Positions 44,021-52,968 of a stretch of 64,000 nt of DNA are shown one piece after another. Both the position numbers and the translations under genes were made by a program. The stretch covers positions 6,044,501 to 6,108,500 of the forward strand of contig NZ_CP023202.1 in assembly GCF_000220705.2 (NCBI RefSeq), in the 5' to 3' direction. Origin of the DNA: Streptomyces xinghaiensis S187. Its GTDB lineage: Bacteria > Actinomycetota > Actinomycetes > Streptomycetales > Streptomycetaceae. Below the pieces are notes generated by a model. That model saw nothing but the letters and a program-made list of their open reading frames with translations, did not search any database and was not told the DNA's origin. Position 1 is the first letter of the stretch, and each line of letters begins with the position of its first letter.

Positions 44021-44799
44021 CGGGGCACTCCCGTGGAACTGACTGGAAAGAACGCGGAGGGCGATGACCCGGACGGCCTAGAATTTTCATGTCATCGACC
44101 GAGATGAGAAGGTAACAATCACCTGCCGGATTCCTGCGGAAATGTGATGTTCGGCGCGCCATGATAATGACCCTGGAGAGCGCCGGGGTGGACCCGGGCG
44201 GTTGCGGCCACGCTCTCGTGAATCCCCGGAATCCCACGGCGGACAGGGTGCGGCGCGGGGCGTGGGGCCGCACGGATGGCCGCGGGAGACGGCCCCGCTG
44301 CGCGTGCCGGACCCGGGGAAAAGGGGGGTCGGGCGCAAGTCCGTGGCATCCGGGAGAGCGAAAGCCATACGGGTGGCAGTCGCCGGTGCCGGCCCACGGC
44401 CCCGCACGGGGCGGGGCCTGCTGTGTGCGGTCCTCTGCTGCCCGCTGCCGGGAGGGAGGGAGCGATCGGACCGTCAGAAAGCTAAGAGAGACCGGACCGT
44501 CAGGAAACCGGGAGCGCTCGCCCGAAGGGGGCGCGGTGCGGGGTGTGGGGTGCGGGGTGCGTCCGCAGGACTGCGCGTGCGGGGGCAAGAAGGCGGCCGC
44601 GGAACTCCGCGGCGAGGAGTTCCGCGGCGAAGACCGCGCAGAAGCCGAAGCCCATGGCCGTTCCCGACCTCGGGGCCCACTACATCAACCGTGCCGCCCT
44701 CGGCTGCGCCCCGGCCGACGAGGCATGAGGCACGGGTACCGCCAAAAGTGTGCCGTCCGCCGATCCGGCATCCCGGGCGGCGGACGGCACATCAACTGC
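44021..44799. other. Long intergenic region upstream of cslA
   Basis: These 779 bases have no convincing gene. The left part is AT-richer and should carry the cslA promoter. It includes AGGTAA-CAATC-ACCT-type symmetry at 44110-44124. A repeat of CGGACCGTCAG occurs at 44467-44477 and 44493-44503. A 24-codon frame (44654-44728, MAVPDLGAHYINRAALG...) has a weak GAGGAG site and is left unassigned. A strong hairpin at 44749-44791 ends the DUF397 operon. Confidence 0.5.
44749..44791 (-). terminator. Terminator of the XRE/DUF397 operon
   Basis: TGTGCCGTCCGCCG (44749-44762) and CGGCGGACGGCACA (44778-44791) form a perfect 14-bp stem, starting nine bases past the last DUF397 stop. Confidence 0.85.
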
Positions 44800-44988
44800 T
44801 CAGCGCCCTGACGCGAACCCGAGGAACGACATCCACTCCTCGCGGCCGACCGCGAGAGCCGGGCGGGTCACGTCCTTAGAGTCCCGCACGCGGACGGTCT
44901 GTTGAGTGACCACGACCTCCACGCAGCTATCACCCTCGCCGCCGCTGTAGCTGGACTTGAACCAGGCGAGTTCCGTCTCACCGCGCAT
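44800..44988 (-). CDS. DUF397 small protein, tandem copy 2
   Basis: The 62-residue protein matches the DUF397 family (LAWFKSSYSGGEGDSCVEV, VRVRDSKD, EWMSFLGFASGR). DUF397 proteins typically act with an XRE regulator and often as paired developmental or toxin-antitoxin-like modules. It is the second of two copies, seven bases after the first, on the same strand. About three quarters of residues are identical to the upstream copy, so this is a recent tandem duplication. Confidence 0.93.
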   Translation of the reverse strand: MRGETELAWFKSSYSGGEGDSCVEVVVTQQTVRVRDSKDVTRPALAVGREEWMSFLGFASGR

Positions 44989-44995
44989 CAGCCGC

Positions 44996-45187
44996 TCAGC
45001 GCCCTGACGCGAACCCGAGGAACGATGCCCACTCCTCGCGGCCGACGGTGAAGGCCGGGCGGGTCGTGTCCTTGGAGTCCCTTACGTGGACGGCTTGTTC
45101 AGCGATCGCCACCTCCACGCAGTCGTCGCCCTGGCTGCCGCTGTAGCTGGACTTGAACCAGGCGAGTTCCGTCTTACCGCTGTTCAT
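44996..45187 (-). CDS. DUF397 small protein, tandem copy 1
   Basis: The 63-residue DUF397 protein (LAWFKSSYSGSQGDDCVEVAI, VHVRDSKD, EWASFLGFASGR) begins at 45187, overlapping the last four bases of the XRE regulator gene (ATGA), so the two are translationally coupled. With the XRE protein it forms the common actinobacterial regulator pair. The close second copy follows. Confidence 0.93.
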   Translation of the reverse strand: MNSGKTELAWFKSSYSGSQGDDCVEVAIAEQAVHVRDSKDTTRPAFTVGREEWASFLGFASGR

Positions 45188-46119
45188 CGCTCTCCTCGCA
45201 GTCGCTCCAGCAGGGCCCGGGATTCTGTTGGGCTCAGGGCCTGCGAGCGCAGTGTTTCATAGCGATTGCAGAGCAGGCTCACCTCTTTCCGGTCGGAGAT
45301 GAGCCGTCCGTTCTGCTGACCCTCGGAGTAGCCGAGCCGCTGCCCCGCCGGGGTCTCCAAGATTCGCACCGGTCCGTCCAGGCACGCGTGCAGCCCTGCA
45401 TCCAGCGGCACCACTTGAAGTGTCACGTTGCGCGGGGCGCTGAGCTCCAGGACGTGGTCCAGCAGCCCGCGCATGGCCTCCGCGTCGCCGAACTGCCGCC
45501 AGAACACGTGCTCTTCCACGATGAAGCTGAACGGCACGGTCGGCCGCTCCCGCAACATCTTCTGCCGTTCCATTCGGGCGGTCAGCTGTGCTTCCAAGTG
45601 CTCGTCGGTCCGCAACGGGATCGTGCCCTCGATCACTGCCCGTGCGTACGTCTCGGATTGCAACAGCCCTGGCACCAGCCGGTTCTCGTACGTACACAGG
45701 CTCACCGCCTCCCGCTCCAGCCGCGCCCAGCGCCGGAACCAGGCCGCGAGCCCGGGCTCGCCCCGAGTGAGGTGACGGGCCGCCTTCCGCAGGGCGCCGG
45801 TGTTGCCGAGCGCTTCCTCCGCGCGCTCCACGAATCTCGGGTCGGGCATGCGGCGCCCCAACTCCACCGACTCGACGGTGTGCTTGGAGAAGTGCACCCG
45901 CGCGCCGAGGTCCGCGCGGCTGAGCCCCGCGTGCTCGCGCAGCGCCTGGACGAACGCTCCGAACGTCCGCAGGCTGTCCGAGGGACACGGCTCCCGCTCC
46001 CACTCCCCGGCCGGCCCCTGCTGCGGCAGGCCGACGCCTTCGCCCCCGGTTTCCTCTCCGGCTCCCGTTTCCGCCTCGTGCCCGGCCACAGCAGCCGGGC
46101 CCCCTTCGACGATGTCCAT
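45184..46119 (-). CDS. XRE-family regulator with DUF5753 domain
   Basis: The 311-residue protein has an N-terminal acidic, glycine-rich extension (about 1-45), an XRE helix-turn-helix (about 50-105, LREHAGLSRADLGARVHFSKHTVESVELGRR split as one motif region) and a DUF5753 C-terminal domain (about 125-300, VPGLLQSETYARAVIEG, FIVEEHVFWRQFG). ATG at 46117-46119 follows GGAAAGGG. It overlaps the first DUF397 gene. In Streptomyces such pairs include BldB/WhiJ-like developmental regulators. The usual divergent ATP-binding anti-sigma gene is not visible. Confidence 0.92.
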   Translation of the reverse strand: MDIVEGGPAAVAGHEAETGAGEETGGEGVGLPQQGPAGEWEREPCPSDSLRTFGAFVQALREHAGLSRADLGARVHFSKHTVESVELGRRMPDPRFVERAEEALGNTGALRKAARHLTRGEPGLAAWFRRWARLEREAVSLCTYENRLVPGLLQSETYARAVIEGTIPLRTDEHLEAQLTARMERQKMLRERPTVPFSFIVEEHVFWRQFGDAEAMRGLLDHVLELSAPRNVTLQVVPLDAGLHACLDGPVRILETPAGQRLGYSEGQQNGRLISDRKEVSLLCNRYETLRSQALSPTESRALLERLRGER

Positions 46120-47143
46120 CCGCGGCCCTTTCCTCTGTACCGGACCGCGACCCTCCCCACGGCCCTCGTGCTCACCACTCAGCGTGACGGACCTTTTCGC
46201 GCACTGTCCACCCTGTGTGCCCGTACGTGCACGCCGCGTACGGATTCTGTACGGGCCCCGGCGCACATCCCCGCCCGTACGGGACCGCCGTACCGGCACC
46301 GCAAGCAGGGCGCGAGCCCGAAGTGGGCGCGCTACCAGCACATTTGAGCGACCTCCTGCCGTCCGCTCCCCGCTCCGCCCACACGCCCGGCCGCCCGTCG
46401 CCAACCGAGCCGCGTCCCCGGGGTACTCCGTACAGCATCACGCAGCGTGCTCGAAACGCCGTCGCGGAAAGCGCCAACAACGCCGTCCTGCCCGGCTGTA
46501 GCCCGGCCCCTGTTTCCGTCTGCCGCTCCTCCTCGCCCCGTCGGTCGGCCGCCTCCCGGGGCTGGTCTGAGCGATGCCTGTAGGGAACTCCGCCCCCAAC
46601 TCCCCCCGTCCGCGCCGGACCCAAGGGTTCGGTGGGGCGGTCTTCTCCGGCTACGCCTGGTTCGACGTGATGACGACCTTCTCCAAGCGGCACCCAAGCC
46701 GACGGGGCGACCTCCCGGTTCCTCGGGGCCGGCTTCGAGGTGGCGGCACGGCCGGGGCCGTCGGTGGGCGGAGACGTGATGAGGCTGACCCCGGTGATCG
46801 GATGACGCCGGAGAAAGCCTTCTGGGCTGGATTTAGAAAGAGCTGTACAGAACGTTCTTTGGCAATAGAAAGAGGAAATATGTCGCCGAGAAGGGTATAC
46901 GCGCATTTTCCCGAACAACGACAGAAGGCGGGAATAGACTCTCCATGGGGGTGAAACCGCACCTGAGGGACTTACTGATTAATAGAGGCGACAGAGTGAT
47001 GGAGCATGTAAAGTCCTGATGATCACGCGGGCGAAGTCCAAGTGGTGCTGCGCCCAGTTGTCTCTCGTGCCACAACGATAGGTATTGCGGCTTTCGGGCG
47101 GCCACTCTGTGGCGGGTGCGGAACCCATCAAGCTGGGAGGAAC
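46120..47143. other. Long non-coding stretch before the secreted propeller gene
   Basis: These 1024 bases carry no gene that I can support. All open frames have Pro/Arg-rich shadow composition. Bases 46210-46290 repeat GTACGG-type sequences, including CCCGTACGGG, which may belong to the XRE promoter. From about 46800 the sequence becomes clearly richer in A and T than the flanks, continuing into the next two genes. Confidence 0.5.
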
Positions 47144-49681
47144 ATGGTGAGACGTACAAGGAGACCTCGTTGGCGACGGGGAACGAGTGGCTTCGCTAGC
47201 TTGGCGATCCTGGCCTGTCTTGTAGGCAACGCACCGGCTGCAAGTGCGGCCGGGGAAGGGGAGCCCGCAGCGACAAAGGATCCCTACGACCTTTCTCTGA
47301 ACGTTGCGGGCTCGGTTGCGCTGGCCGGCCGGGTTGAAGAAGCAACGTCCCTTCAGGATGCTTACTTCAAGATATGGGTCCAGCCGAACCAGAACATCAG
47401 AAAGAATATTGAGAAAGGTGCTGAAGTACAGCGACTGTTATTGCCGGACAGCGCGGTCACGGCTGAAGGGGACAAGTTTGCTGTCACCGTGGACCCCAAG
47501 CACCTCAGCGACAAGTATATCTCGATCAACGGCTTGGTCTCTTTGGAAATAGAGGTATACCTTCCGGGGGTCGATAAGGCATCTTGGACTACTGCATCGG
47601 TGCGGCTCCGGAACAAGAAGGGCGATACCAAGACCAGGTGGGCGGACGCCAAGCAGACATCGGCACACGCGGCGGAGCAGCGTTCCATTCCCGCGGCCGG
47701 CCCGGCCGAGGTGACCATGGATCTCCGGAACCTTCCGAAGCAAGTGCAGAGCTTGGCAAATGCAGAGAATGGCAGCACGCCGACCGGTGAGTTCTCTGCC
47801 TTGAGCGCCATGAAAATAGCGGTGGAAGAAAAGCCGGCTTGGGCGACAATCGGGAAGGGCTATCCCACCAGGGACGGCTCGTCCTGGATGACGTTCAGTC
47901 AGGGTAGCGAGGCCAGTTACGGAGCGGCATCCAGCTACAGCGGAACTCAAGGCAGCTTCGAGGCCAGTGGGTCGACCAGCATCAGTTCATCCACGAATTT
48001 CTCGTGGGATGAGCACCATGAGGATCGCGAGTACCGCGTGGGCCTCAAGTACACCCGCTACAGACACCTCAACAAGGACGGAATTGAGCTGTACCAGACC
48101 TGGGAGGCGAGCGGGCACACCGGCGGGTCCGAGGCAAGATTGATCCATGAGCATCCGGACTGGCTCGTCAAGACCGGAGGGGATCTCAAGTGCGCACCCG
48201 TCGATACGGGTACCTGGGATCGGTCGAAATCGGACCAAAAGGCCTTCTCTCTCGGAGCGGGGGTATCGTTCGCCTCCCTCGGCTTCGGTCTGAGCGTCGA
48301 ACGTCAGTACTCGGAGTCGTCGGCCCTCTTCTACAAAACAACACCGACGGCGAACTACTTGTGTGGAAATGACGGAACTCCCGCAGAGGCTTCGCAGGTC
48401 GCCCAATACGCCACTGGAAAAATAGAAGACGTGCAGCACAGGCAGTGTCCGGCGAACTTCGAATGGCCAGAGGCCAAAGAAGTGAAAACCAAGGAGCCGC
48501 CCACTGAAACTTTCCTCAACTACGCTGAGAACACCGCACACGGATGGACCGGTGGTGACTCCACGTACTCGGTAAAGATGCCGGATGGCCGAAGGCTGTG
48601 GCTCTTTTCAGATACTTTCCTCGGGCCGATCAATGACGACGGCACCCGACCGGTCTCCGCTCCCTTCGTACGCCAATCGTTCGTAATACAGGATGGGAGT
48701 AGCCTCTCCACCGTAACGGCGGGAACGCCTACTGCCCCGCAAACCATAATGGTACCCCCGGAGGTGAACAGAAATCACGACCAAGACAAACGTTGGTACT
48801 GGCTTGGTGACGGGTTCATCGCGGATGTTGATGGCGAAAAGCGTCTCCAAGTGATCTACCACGAGTGGCATAAATTCGGTGACGGAGGCTGGGACTTCCG
48901 CCTCGAAAACATGGTCGTCGCAACATTCGCACTCGATGACCTCACCAGTCCGATTGACGTCAATCCGATTCCCTCGGACGCAGACGTGCAGTGGGGCGCT
49001 GCCATACTGCCCGCCGCGGAGAGCGGTGACGGCTACACCTACGTGTACGGTATTGATGACGCGCCGTACAACAAAGAAATGCGCATCGCCCGGGTGCCGG
49101 GGAGTGACATATCCGACACGTCGAAGTGGCAGTTCCTCGACCAGCTGAACAATGCCTGGATGAGAGGTGAAAGCGAGGGAACCAACGTCCTGACGGGTGT
49201 GGCGAATGAGTTCAGCGTCACCCCTTGGAGAGGCGCCTTTGTCCTCATCAGCCAGGACAGCACTGAGGCCTTCAGCAACAGAATCCGCATGTGGTTCAGT
49301 TGCGCCCCCGCTGACCCCTTCGGTTATTGGTCAGGCCACGATGAGGTCTACCGCATGCCGGAAACAGGGCCATGGGGAAGCTACGGCGATCCCGACATAT
49401 TCGCCTACAACGCGCACGTGCACAACTCAATGACATCAGGTGATCGGCACACGCTCTCATACAACGTGAACAGCTTCGACAGCACCGTTGGACCGGAGGG
49501 CGCCCACTACCGCGACCCCAGCATCTACAAGCCGAGATTCATCTCCTTCCGGATTGTCCCAGGAACCGGAGCATCGGCCTCGGAGTTCACCACACAGAAA
49601 CCAGGAAGCAGCGCAGCTTCCCAAGGCGGAGCGAATCAGCAAGATCCGCGTTGCACCGTGTGTATGGGCGTCCCCCGATAG
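47144..49681 (+). CDS. Secreted DUF4185-like beta-propeller protein with unique N-terminal half
   Basis: The 845-residue exported protein has a twin-arginine-rich n-region, a hydrophobic core (FASLAILACLVGNAPAASA) and a mature chain of two parts. Residues about 40-460 show no family I recognise. Residues about 465-820 resemble DUF4185/DUF5005-type five-bladed propellers (GGDSTYSVKMPDGRRLWLFSDT, WGAAILP, WGSYGDPDIFAYN). ATG at 47144 has GGGAGGAAC upstream. Codon 99 (47438-47440) is TTA, suggesting bldA control. Base use is AT-richer than neighbours, a sign of horizontal transfer. The tail ends with CTVC. Confidence 0.75.
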   Translation: MVRRTRRPRWRRGTSGFASLAILACLVGNAPAASAAGEGEPAATKDPYDLSLNVAGSVALAGRVEEATSLQDAYFKIWVQPNQNIRKNIEKGAEVQRLLLPDSAVTAEGDKFAVTVDPKHLSDKYISINGLVSLEIEVYLPGVDKASWTTASVRLRNKKGDTKTRWADAKQTSAHAAEQRSIPAAGPAEVTMDLRNLPKQVQSLANAENGSTPTGEFSALSAMKIAVEEKPAWATIGKGYPTRDGSSWMTFSQGSEASYGAASSYSGTQGSFEASGSTSISSSTNFSWDEHHEDREYRVGLKYTRYRHLNKDGIELYQTWEASGHTGGSEARLIHEHPDWLVKTGGDLKCAPVDTGTWDRSKSDQKAFSLGAGVSFASLGFGLSVERQYSESSALFYKTTPTANYLCGNDGTPAEASQVAQYATGKIEDVQHRQCPANFEWPEAKEVKTKEPPTETFLNYAENTAHGWTGGDSTYSVKMPDGRRLWLFSDTFLGPINDDGTRPVSAPFVRQSFVIQDGSSLSTVTAGTPTAPQTIMVPPEVNRNHDQDKRWYWLGDGFIADVDGEKRLQVIYHEWHKFGDGGWDFRLENMVVATFALDDLTSPIDVNPIPSDADVQWGAAILPAAESGDGYTYVYGIDDAPYNKEMRIARVPGSDISDTSKWQFLDQLNNAWMRGESEGTNVLTGVANEFSVTPWRGAFVLISQDSTEAFSNRIRMWFSCAPADPFGYWSGHDEVYRMPETGPWGSYGDPDIFAYNAHVHNSMTSGDRHTLSYNVNSFDSTVGPEGAHYRDPSIYKPRFISFRIVPGTGASASEFTTQKPGSSAASQGGANQQDPRCTVCMGVPR

Positions 49682-49696
49682 GGGCAGAGTATCCCC

Positions 49697-50359
49697 ATGT
49701 TTCCCCACGCCCATGAGGCCGCCCGTCGGTCGGCGCGCATACGACGCCGACGGGCGGCCTGCCCGGTCACCCTTGCTCTGACCAGTAGTCTGCTCCTCAC
49801 GTCCTGTGCTGCGGAGAGGCAGGAGCATGTTTCTGACGCAGGCCCTCTGAGCGCCAATGTCGAAACGGGAGCGACGTCCGTTTTCGCCCCGGGAGACCAT
49901 CCATGGATGGAGACTTTCGGCTCTTACCTTCTGTGTTCCACGACGGGAACACAGATCAAGCTGGAAGACATCAGATACGAAACCCCCGTCAAGCCACTGA
50001 AAGTGGAACTGCAGCTCCGCAATGCCCCGCCGGGGTTCGACCTGGGGCCGATAACCAGCGCCTCGGGACAGCCGCCGAAGTTCAAGGAAATAGGCGACAT
50101 TTCCGGGCAGGTTGAGCCTTTCCGAAAGGGCGTGAAAATATCACAGAAATGCGACCAGGATGCAGCTGCCCACGGATTCACGGAATTGCTTTTCGTTGTG
50201 AAGACCGGGAAGGCCGGCGGCCACATCAGCAAGACATGGATCGACTACACGGCCGGCGGAGATCCATACACTCTGGTTATCAATTGGCAGATGATCACCT
50301 GCGGAAATAAAATCGGCCCGGTGAACGGGGCGGACCGATGTAATTCCGATGAGGCGTGA
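49697..50359 (+). CDS. Secreted lipoprotein of unknown function
   Basis: The 220-residue protein has a basic N-terminus, a hydrophobic segment and the lipobox LLLTSC (Cys37), so it is probably anchored to the outer face of the membrane. The mature part contains Cys pairs and beta-rich sequence (LKVELQLRNAPPGFDLGPI, ELLFVVKTGKAGGH). No family was recognised. It begins 15 bases after the propeller gene and shares its AT-richer base use, so the two probably form one operon and act together outside the cell. Confidence 0.7.
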   Translation: MFPHAHEAARRSARIRRRRAACPVTLALTSSLLLTSCAAERQEHVSDAGPLSANVETGATSVFAPGDHPWMETFGSYLLCSTTGTQIKLEDIRYETPVKPLKVELQLRNAPPGFDLGPITSASGQPPKFKEIGDISGQVEPFRKGVKISQKCDQDAAAHGFTELLFVVKTGKAGGHISKTWIDYTAGGDPYTLVINWQMITCGNKIGPVNGADRCNSDEA

Positions 50360-50501
50360 GATCCGGCTCACCGGCTGCCGCAAGGTGATGCGGAACCGAG
50401 GTTCCCTGCCCGTGGCCGTTGTTGCGAATACCTCGCCGGCGGCCTGTCCGGACGGGGTGCGGTCCAAGGCCGCACCCCGTCCGTGCGAGCACGTCCCGGC
50501 C

Positions 50502-51242
50502 TCACCTCAGATGCCGGGTGAAGAACTGGGCCACGGCGTCCCCCGCGAACTGTGGGACGCCGGTGTGCCCGCCCATGTTGGCGTGCAGGGACTTCTCCTT
50601 GGAGCCGAAGGCGTCGAACAAGTCCAGGGCCGCCTGCCGGTCGTTCCCTTCGTCGTCCTACTGCAGCAGGGCATGCAGCGGAATGGTGACCCGCCGGGCC
50701 TCCTCGAACATGGCGCGAGGCACGAAACTCCCGGCGAAGAGAGCGGCGGCCACGATGCGCGGCTCGACCACCGCCAGCCGGATACCGATGGAGATCACTC
50801 CCCCCGAGTACCCGACCGGGCCGCCGATCCCGGGCAACGACAGGAGGGCGTCCAGGGCGGCCTGCCATTCCGGGACCGCCTTGTCGACCAGCGGGAGGAT
50901 GAGGGCGTCGACGATCTCGTCGCTGACCGGCTCGCCGGCCTCCATCGCCCGGCGCAGGTCGGCGCGGGCCTGCTCGGCGGCGGGCCAACGGGGCCGGTCG
51001 CCGCTTCCGGGGAGCTCAATGGTGGCCGTGGCGAAGCCCTCCGCCGCGGAGTGCCGGGCCCGGGCCACCAGTCGGGGGTACATCTTGCGCAGCCCGAGGG
51101 GAGGGTGACCGAGCAGGATCAGCGGCGCCGGTGCGGATGCGGATGCCGATGCGGGTGTCCACAGGATGCCGGGGATCTCGCCAAGGGTGAATGCGCGTTC
51201 CAGGACGCCGTTGTCGAGGCGTTGCTCGGAAGTGACATGCAT
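50502..51242 (-). pseudogene. Dienelactone-hydrolase-like alpha/beta hydrolase interrupted by an amber codon
   Basis: The reading frame from 51242 to the TGA at 50502-50504 encodes a complete 247-codon hydrolase-like protein but has TAG at 50658-50660. The first part (194 residues) contains LILLGHPPLGLRK, VGYSGGVISIGIRLAV (nucleophile motif with Gly-Gly in place of the usual Gly-x-Ser-x-Gly serine context) and IPLHALLQ. The frame then continues after the TAG with DDEGNDRQAALDLFDAFG and LHANMGGHTG, which carries the expected His. A Trp codon there would restore the gene. It could be a real nonsense mutation, a readthrough or an error. Confidence 0.78.
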
Positions 51243-51750
51243 GGTCGTGCCTTTCGGGAGTGCACTGAACGGCGCTCCCGGACGACCTGTCTATCGCCCG
51301 ACCGTGACCCCGGAGGGGAGCACCCATGTCGATACTGCGTTCACGGGTACCACCTCCTCGGTCTCTCGCACGGCCTCCGGAAAGGTAGCAGTGGTCGCCC
51401 CTCGTCCGACAAGCGGGTTTTTGCGACGTGGAATGCCGCTTCACCATCGACCCCGCCGGCGGCGTCCGCAAGGAAGCGATGGCACGCCTCGGAGACCGCG
51501 AGCTCGCCCACCGCGGCATCACGTCACTGCGGACCTGAGCCTGTGGTTCGGGAACCCGCAGCGTTTACCGGAAGGGTGACGCTGCGGGGAGCGGGCGCGA
51601 TCCGGTCACCCGGCAGGGCCGGACCGGGTATGGCTCGGGCTCGGAGAGGGCCGGGCCGGACTACGGGTGGGCCATCGCTCGGGGCCGGCAGCGGGGCCGT
51701 ACGGTCGGCTCTGCGGTCTTCGGCGGCGCGGGGCCGAGCACGGTTCGGTC
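51243..51750. other. Non-coding region with coding remnant and repeat copy A
   Basis: This region of 508 bases holds no intact gene. On the plus strand 51429-51539 reads as a protein-like tail (CRFTIDPAGGVRKEAMARLG...) ending in TGA without a start, perhaps the remnant of a lost gene. Repeat copy A (51591-51688) resembles 53808-53903. Confidence 0.5.
51591..51688 (+). repeat. Degenerate direct repeat, copy A
   Basis: This ~98-base sequence matches 53808-53903 closely. Shared blocks are GCGGGCGCGATCCG, GGCAGGGCC, ACCGGGTA, CTCGGAG, GGCCGGACTACGGGTGGG and CATCGCTCGGG. The two copies lie in the same direction and flank the immunity/TioE-like module. Confidence 0.75.
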
Positions 51751-52275
51751 TCAGCAGTCGAATACCGACCAGCAGATGTCGTTGCGCAGCCGCTGGTCGT
51801 CAAGTACGAGCTCGCGAACCGGCTCCGGGAGCTGATCGCGCTGCCACTGGCACTCGAGCCGTCCCGCGGTCTCGCTCTCGCCTTCCGGTGCTGCCGCACG
51901 CGCGGCCTTGATCGCGTAGGCGGCCGCGCCGAGCTCGTGCGCGGCGACGTGGGCGACGGCCCCGGCCTGACCGGCGGCGTACGCGGCATGCCGTGCTGCC
52001 CCGCGCAGGTCTCTGGCCGCCCCCATCGCGTGGCCGCCCGCCGCGCGAGCGCGCATCATCGTGACCTCGCCGCGCACCCAGGCCCGGGCATGCTCGATCG
52101 CCTGGCGCGGTCGCGGGTCCCCGGGCCGGGACGACTCGACGAGGCCGAGGACGTGCTCCGCGCAGGCGGCAGCCCACAGGGCGAGGAGACGGTGATGCGC
52201 ATCGGCGAGAGTCCCACCTCGGCGGATCGTCACGAAGCGAGGGCCGCGGACCTTCGGGAGGATCACGACGTGCAC
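51751..52275 (-). CDS. Imm5-like putative immunity protein, shorter paralogue
   Basis: The 174-residue, mostly alpha-helical, alanine-rich cytoplasmic protein shares the motif GDPRPRxAI-ARAWVRG with its upstream neighbour. This looks like the Imm5 putative immunity protein family; such pairs in streptomycetes are sometimes labelled exonuclease SbcC by automatic pipelines, which I consider doubtful. The start is GTG at 52273-52275 and it overlaps the end of the upstream paralogue by 13 bases, so they are co-translated. A cognate toxin was not seen. It ends near repeat copy A. Confidence 0.62.
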   Translation of the reverse strand: MHVVILPKVRGPRFVTIRRGGTLADAHHRLLALWAAACAEHVLGLVESSRPGDPRPRQAIEHARAWVRGEVTMMRARAAGGHAMGAARDLRGAARHAAYAAGQAGAVAHVAAHELGAAAYAIKAARAAAPEGESETAGRLECQWQRDQLPEPVRELVLDDQRLRNDICWSVFDC

Positions 52276-52880
52276 TCCCTCCCGCGCACATCGGCGCCGC
52301 TCGCCGCGGTGTGCCCCCGCGGCCGCTCAGCCGCCTGACGCAGGGAATGATCCAGAGTGCTCATCAACCGGGCGACACGACTGCTGCCGCCCGTCGAGAG
52401 CGGATAGCGGCAGAGCACATCGATGAGTACCGGTGTCGCTCGCCGCCGCGACCGTTCCAGCAGGGCATCCGCGATCGCGGGGTCGCCGCCCGCCGTGAGC
52501 TCTCCGATGTGTGCGGCGCTCGCGGAGGCCCGCAGGATGTGGCCGACCTGGCCGGCCTGGGCGATGGGATGCAGGTATGCGGCCGACGCGGCGTCACCGG
52601 CGGATCGCGCGGCCAGTCGCGCGGCTTCGGAGGGCGCGGACCGGGCGGCTCGATGAGCGTCGAGGGACGTGACGCGCTGCAATGTCGTCCTGCGGGCACC
52701 GTTGATGAACGCCCAGGCCGCGTCGACCGCCGCACGAGGGCGCGGATCACCGGGAACAGCCTGCTCGAAGACCGGTAGGACGTCCTCTGCGTGCCGAACC
52801 ACGTAACGCGCCACGACGCGCAGTTCGTGCATCGTCAGATCGAAGTCTCCGGACACGGTGTGCGTGCTTCTCTGCGCCAT
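52263..52880 (-). CDS. Imm5-like putative immunity protein, longer paralogue
   Basis: The 205-residue helical protein carries PGDPRPRAAVDAAWAFINGAR (about 42-62), matching the same motif in the shorter paralogue, and further helical Ala-rich repeats. It fits Imm5-type putative immunity proteins. ATG at 52878-52880 follows AGGGGC; an upstream in-frame start at 52928 would lie inside the divergent spacer. Its start is 88 bases from a divergent TioE-like regulator, so the regulator may control the pair. Confidence 0.65.
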   Translation of the reverse strand: MAQRSTHTVSGDFDLTMHELRVVARYVVRHAEDVLPVFEQAVPGDPRPRAAVDAAWAFINGARRTTLQRVTSLDAHRAARSAPSEAARLAARSAGDAASAAYLHPIAQAGQVGHILRASASAAHIGELTAGGDPAIADALLERSRRRATPVLIDVLCRYPLSTGGSSRVARLMSTLDHSLRQAAERPRGHTAASGADVRGRECTS

Positions 52881-52968
52881 GCCCCTGAATCGTATCCTTG
52901 AACGCCCGGTGGAGACTCTGCGGCGCATCCTCCGCTCATCCGCGCCGAAACCCTCAATCGGAGGTCAC

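Noticed and set aside
46172..46918. 248-codon leftward frame in the spacer before the propeller gene
   Set aside because: No ribosome site; composition is Arg/Pro/Gly-rich in the GC part and changes abruptly in the AT-rich part.
46800..50360. AT-rich stretch interpreted as a prophage
   Set aside because: No integrase, phage structural, lysis or attachment features were seen.
50349..51911. 520-codon rightward frame over the hydrolase pseudogene
   Set aside because: It is antisense to the interrupted hydrolase and the immunity protein, with no recognisable protein motifs.
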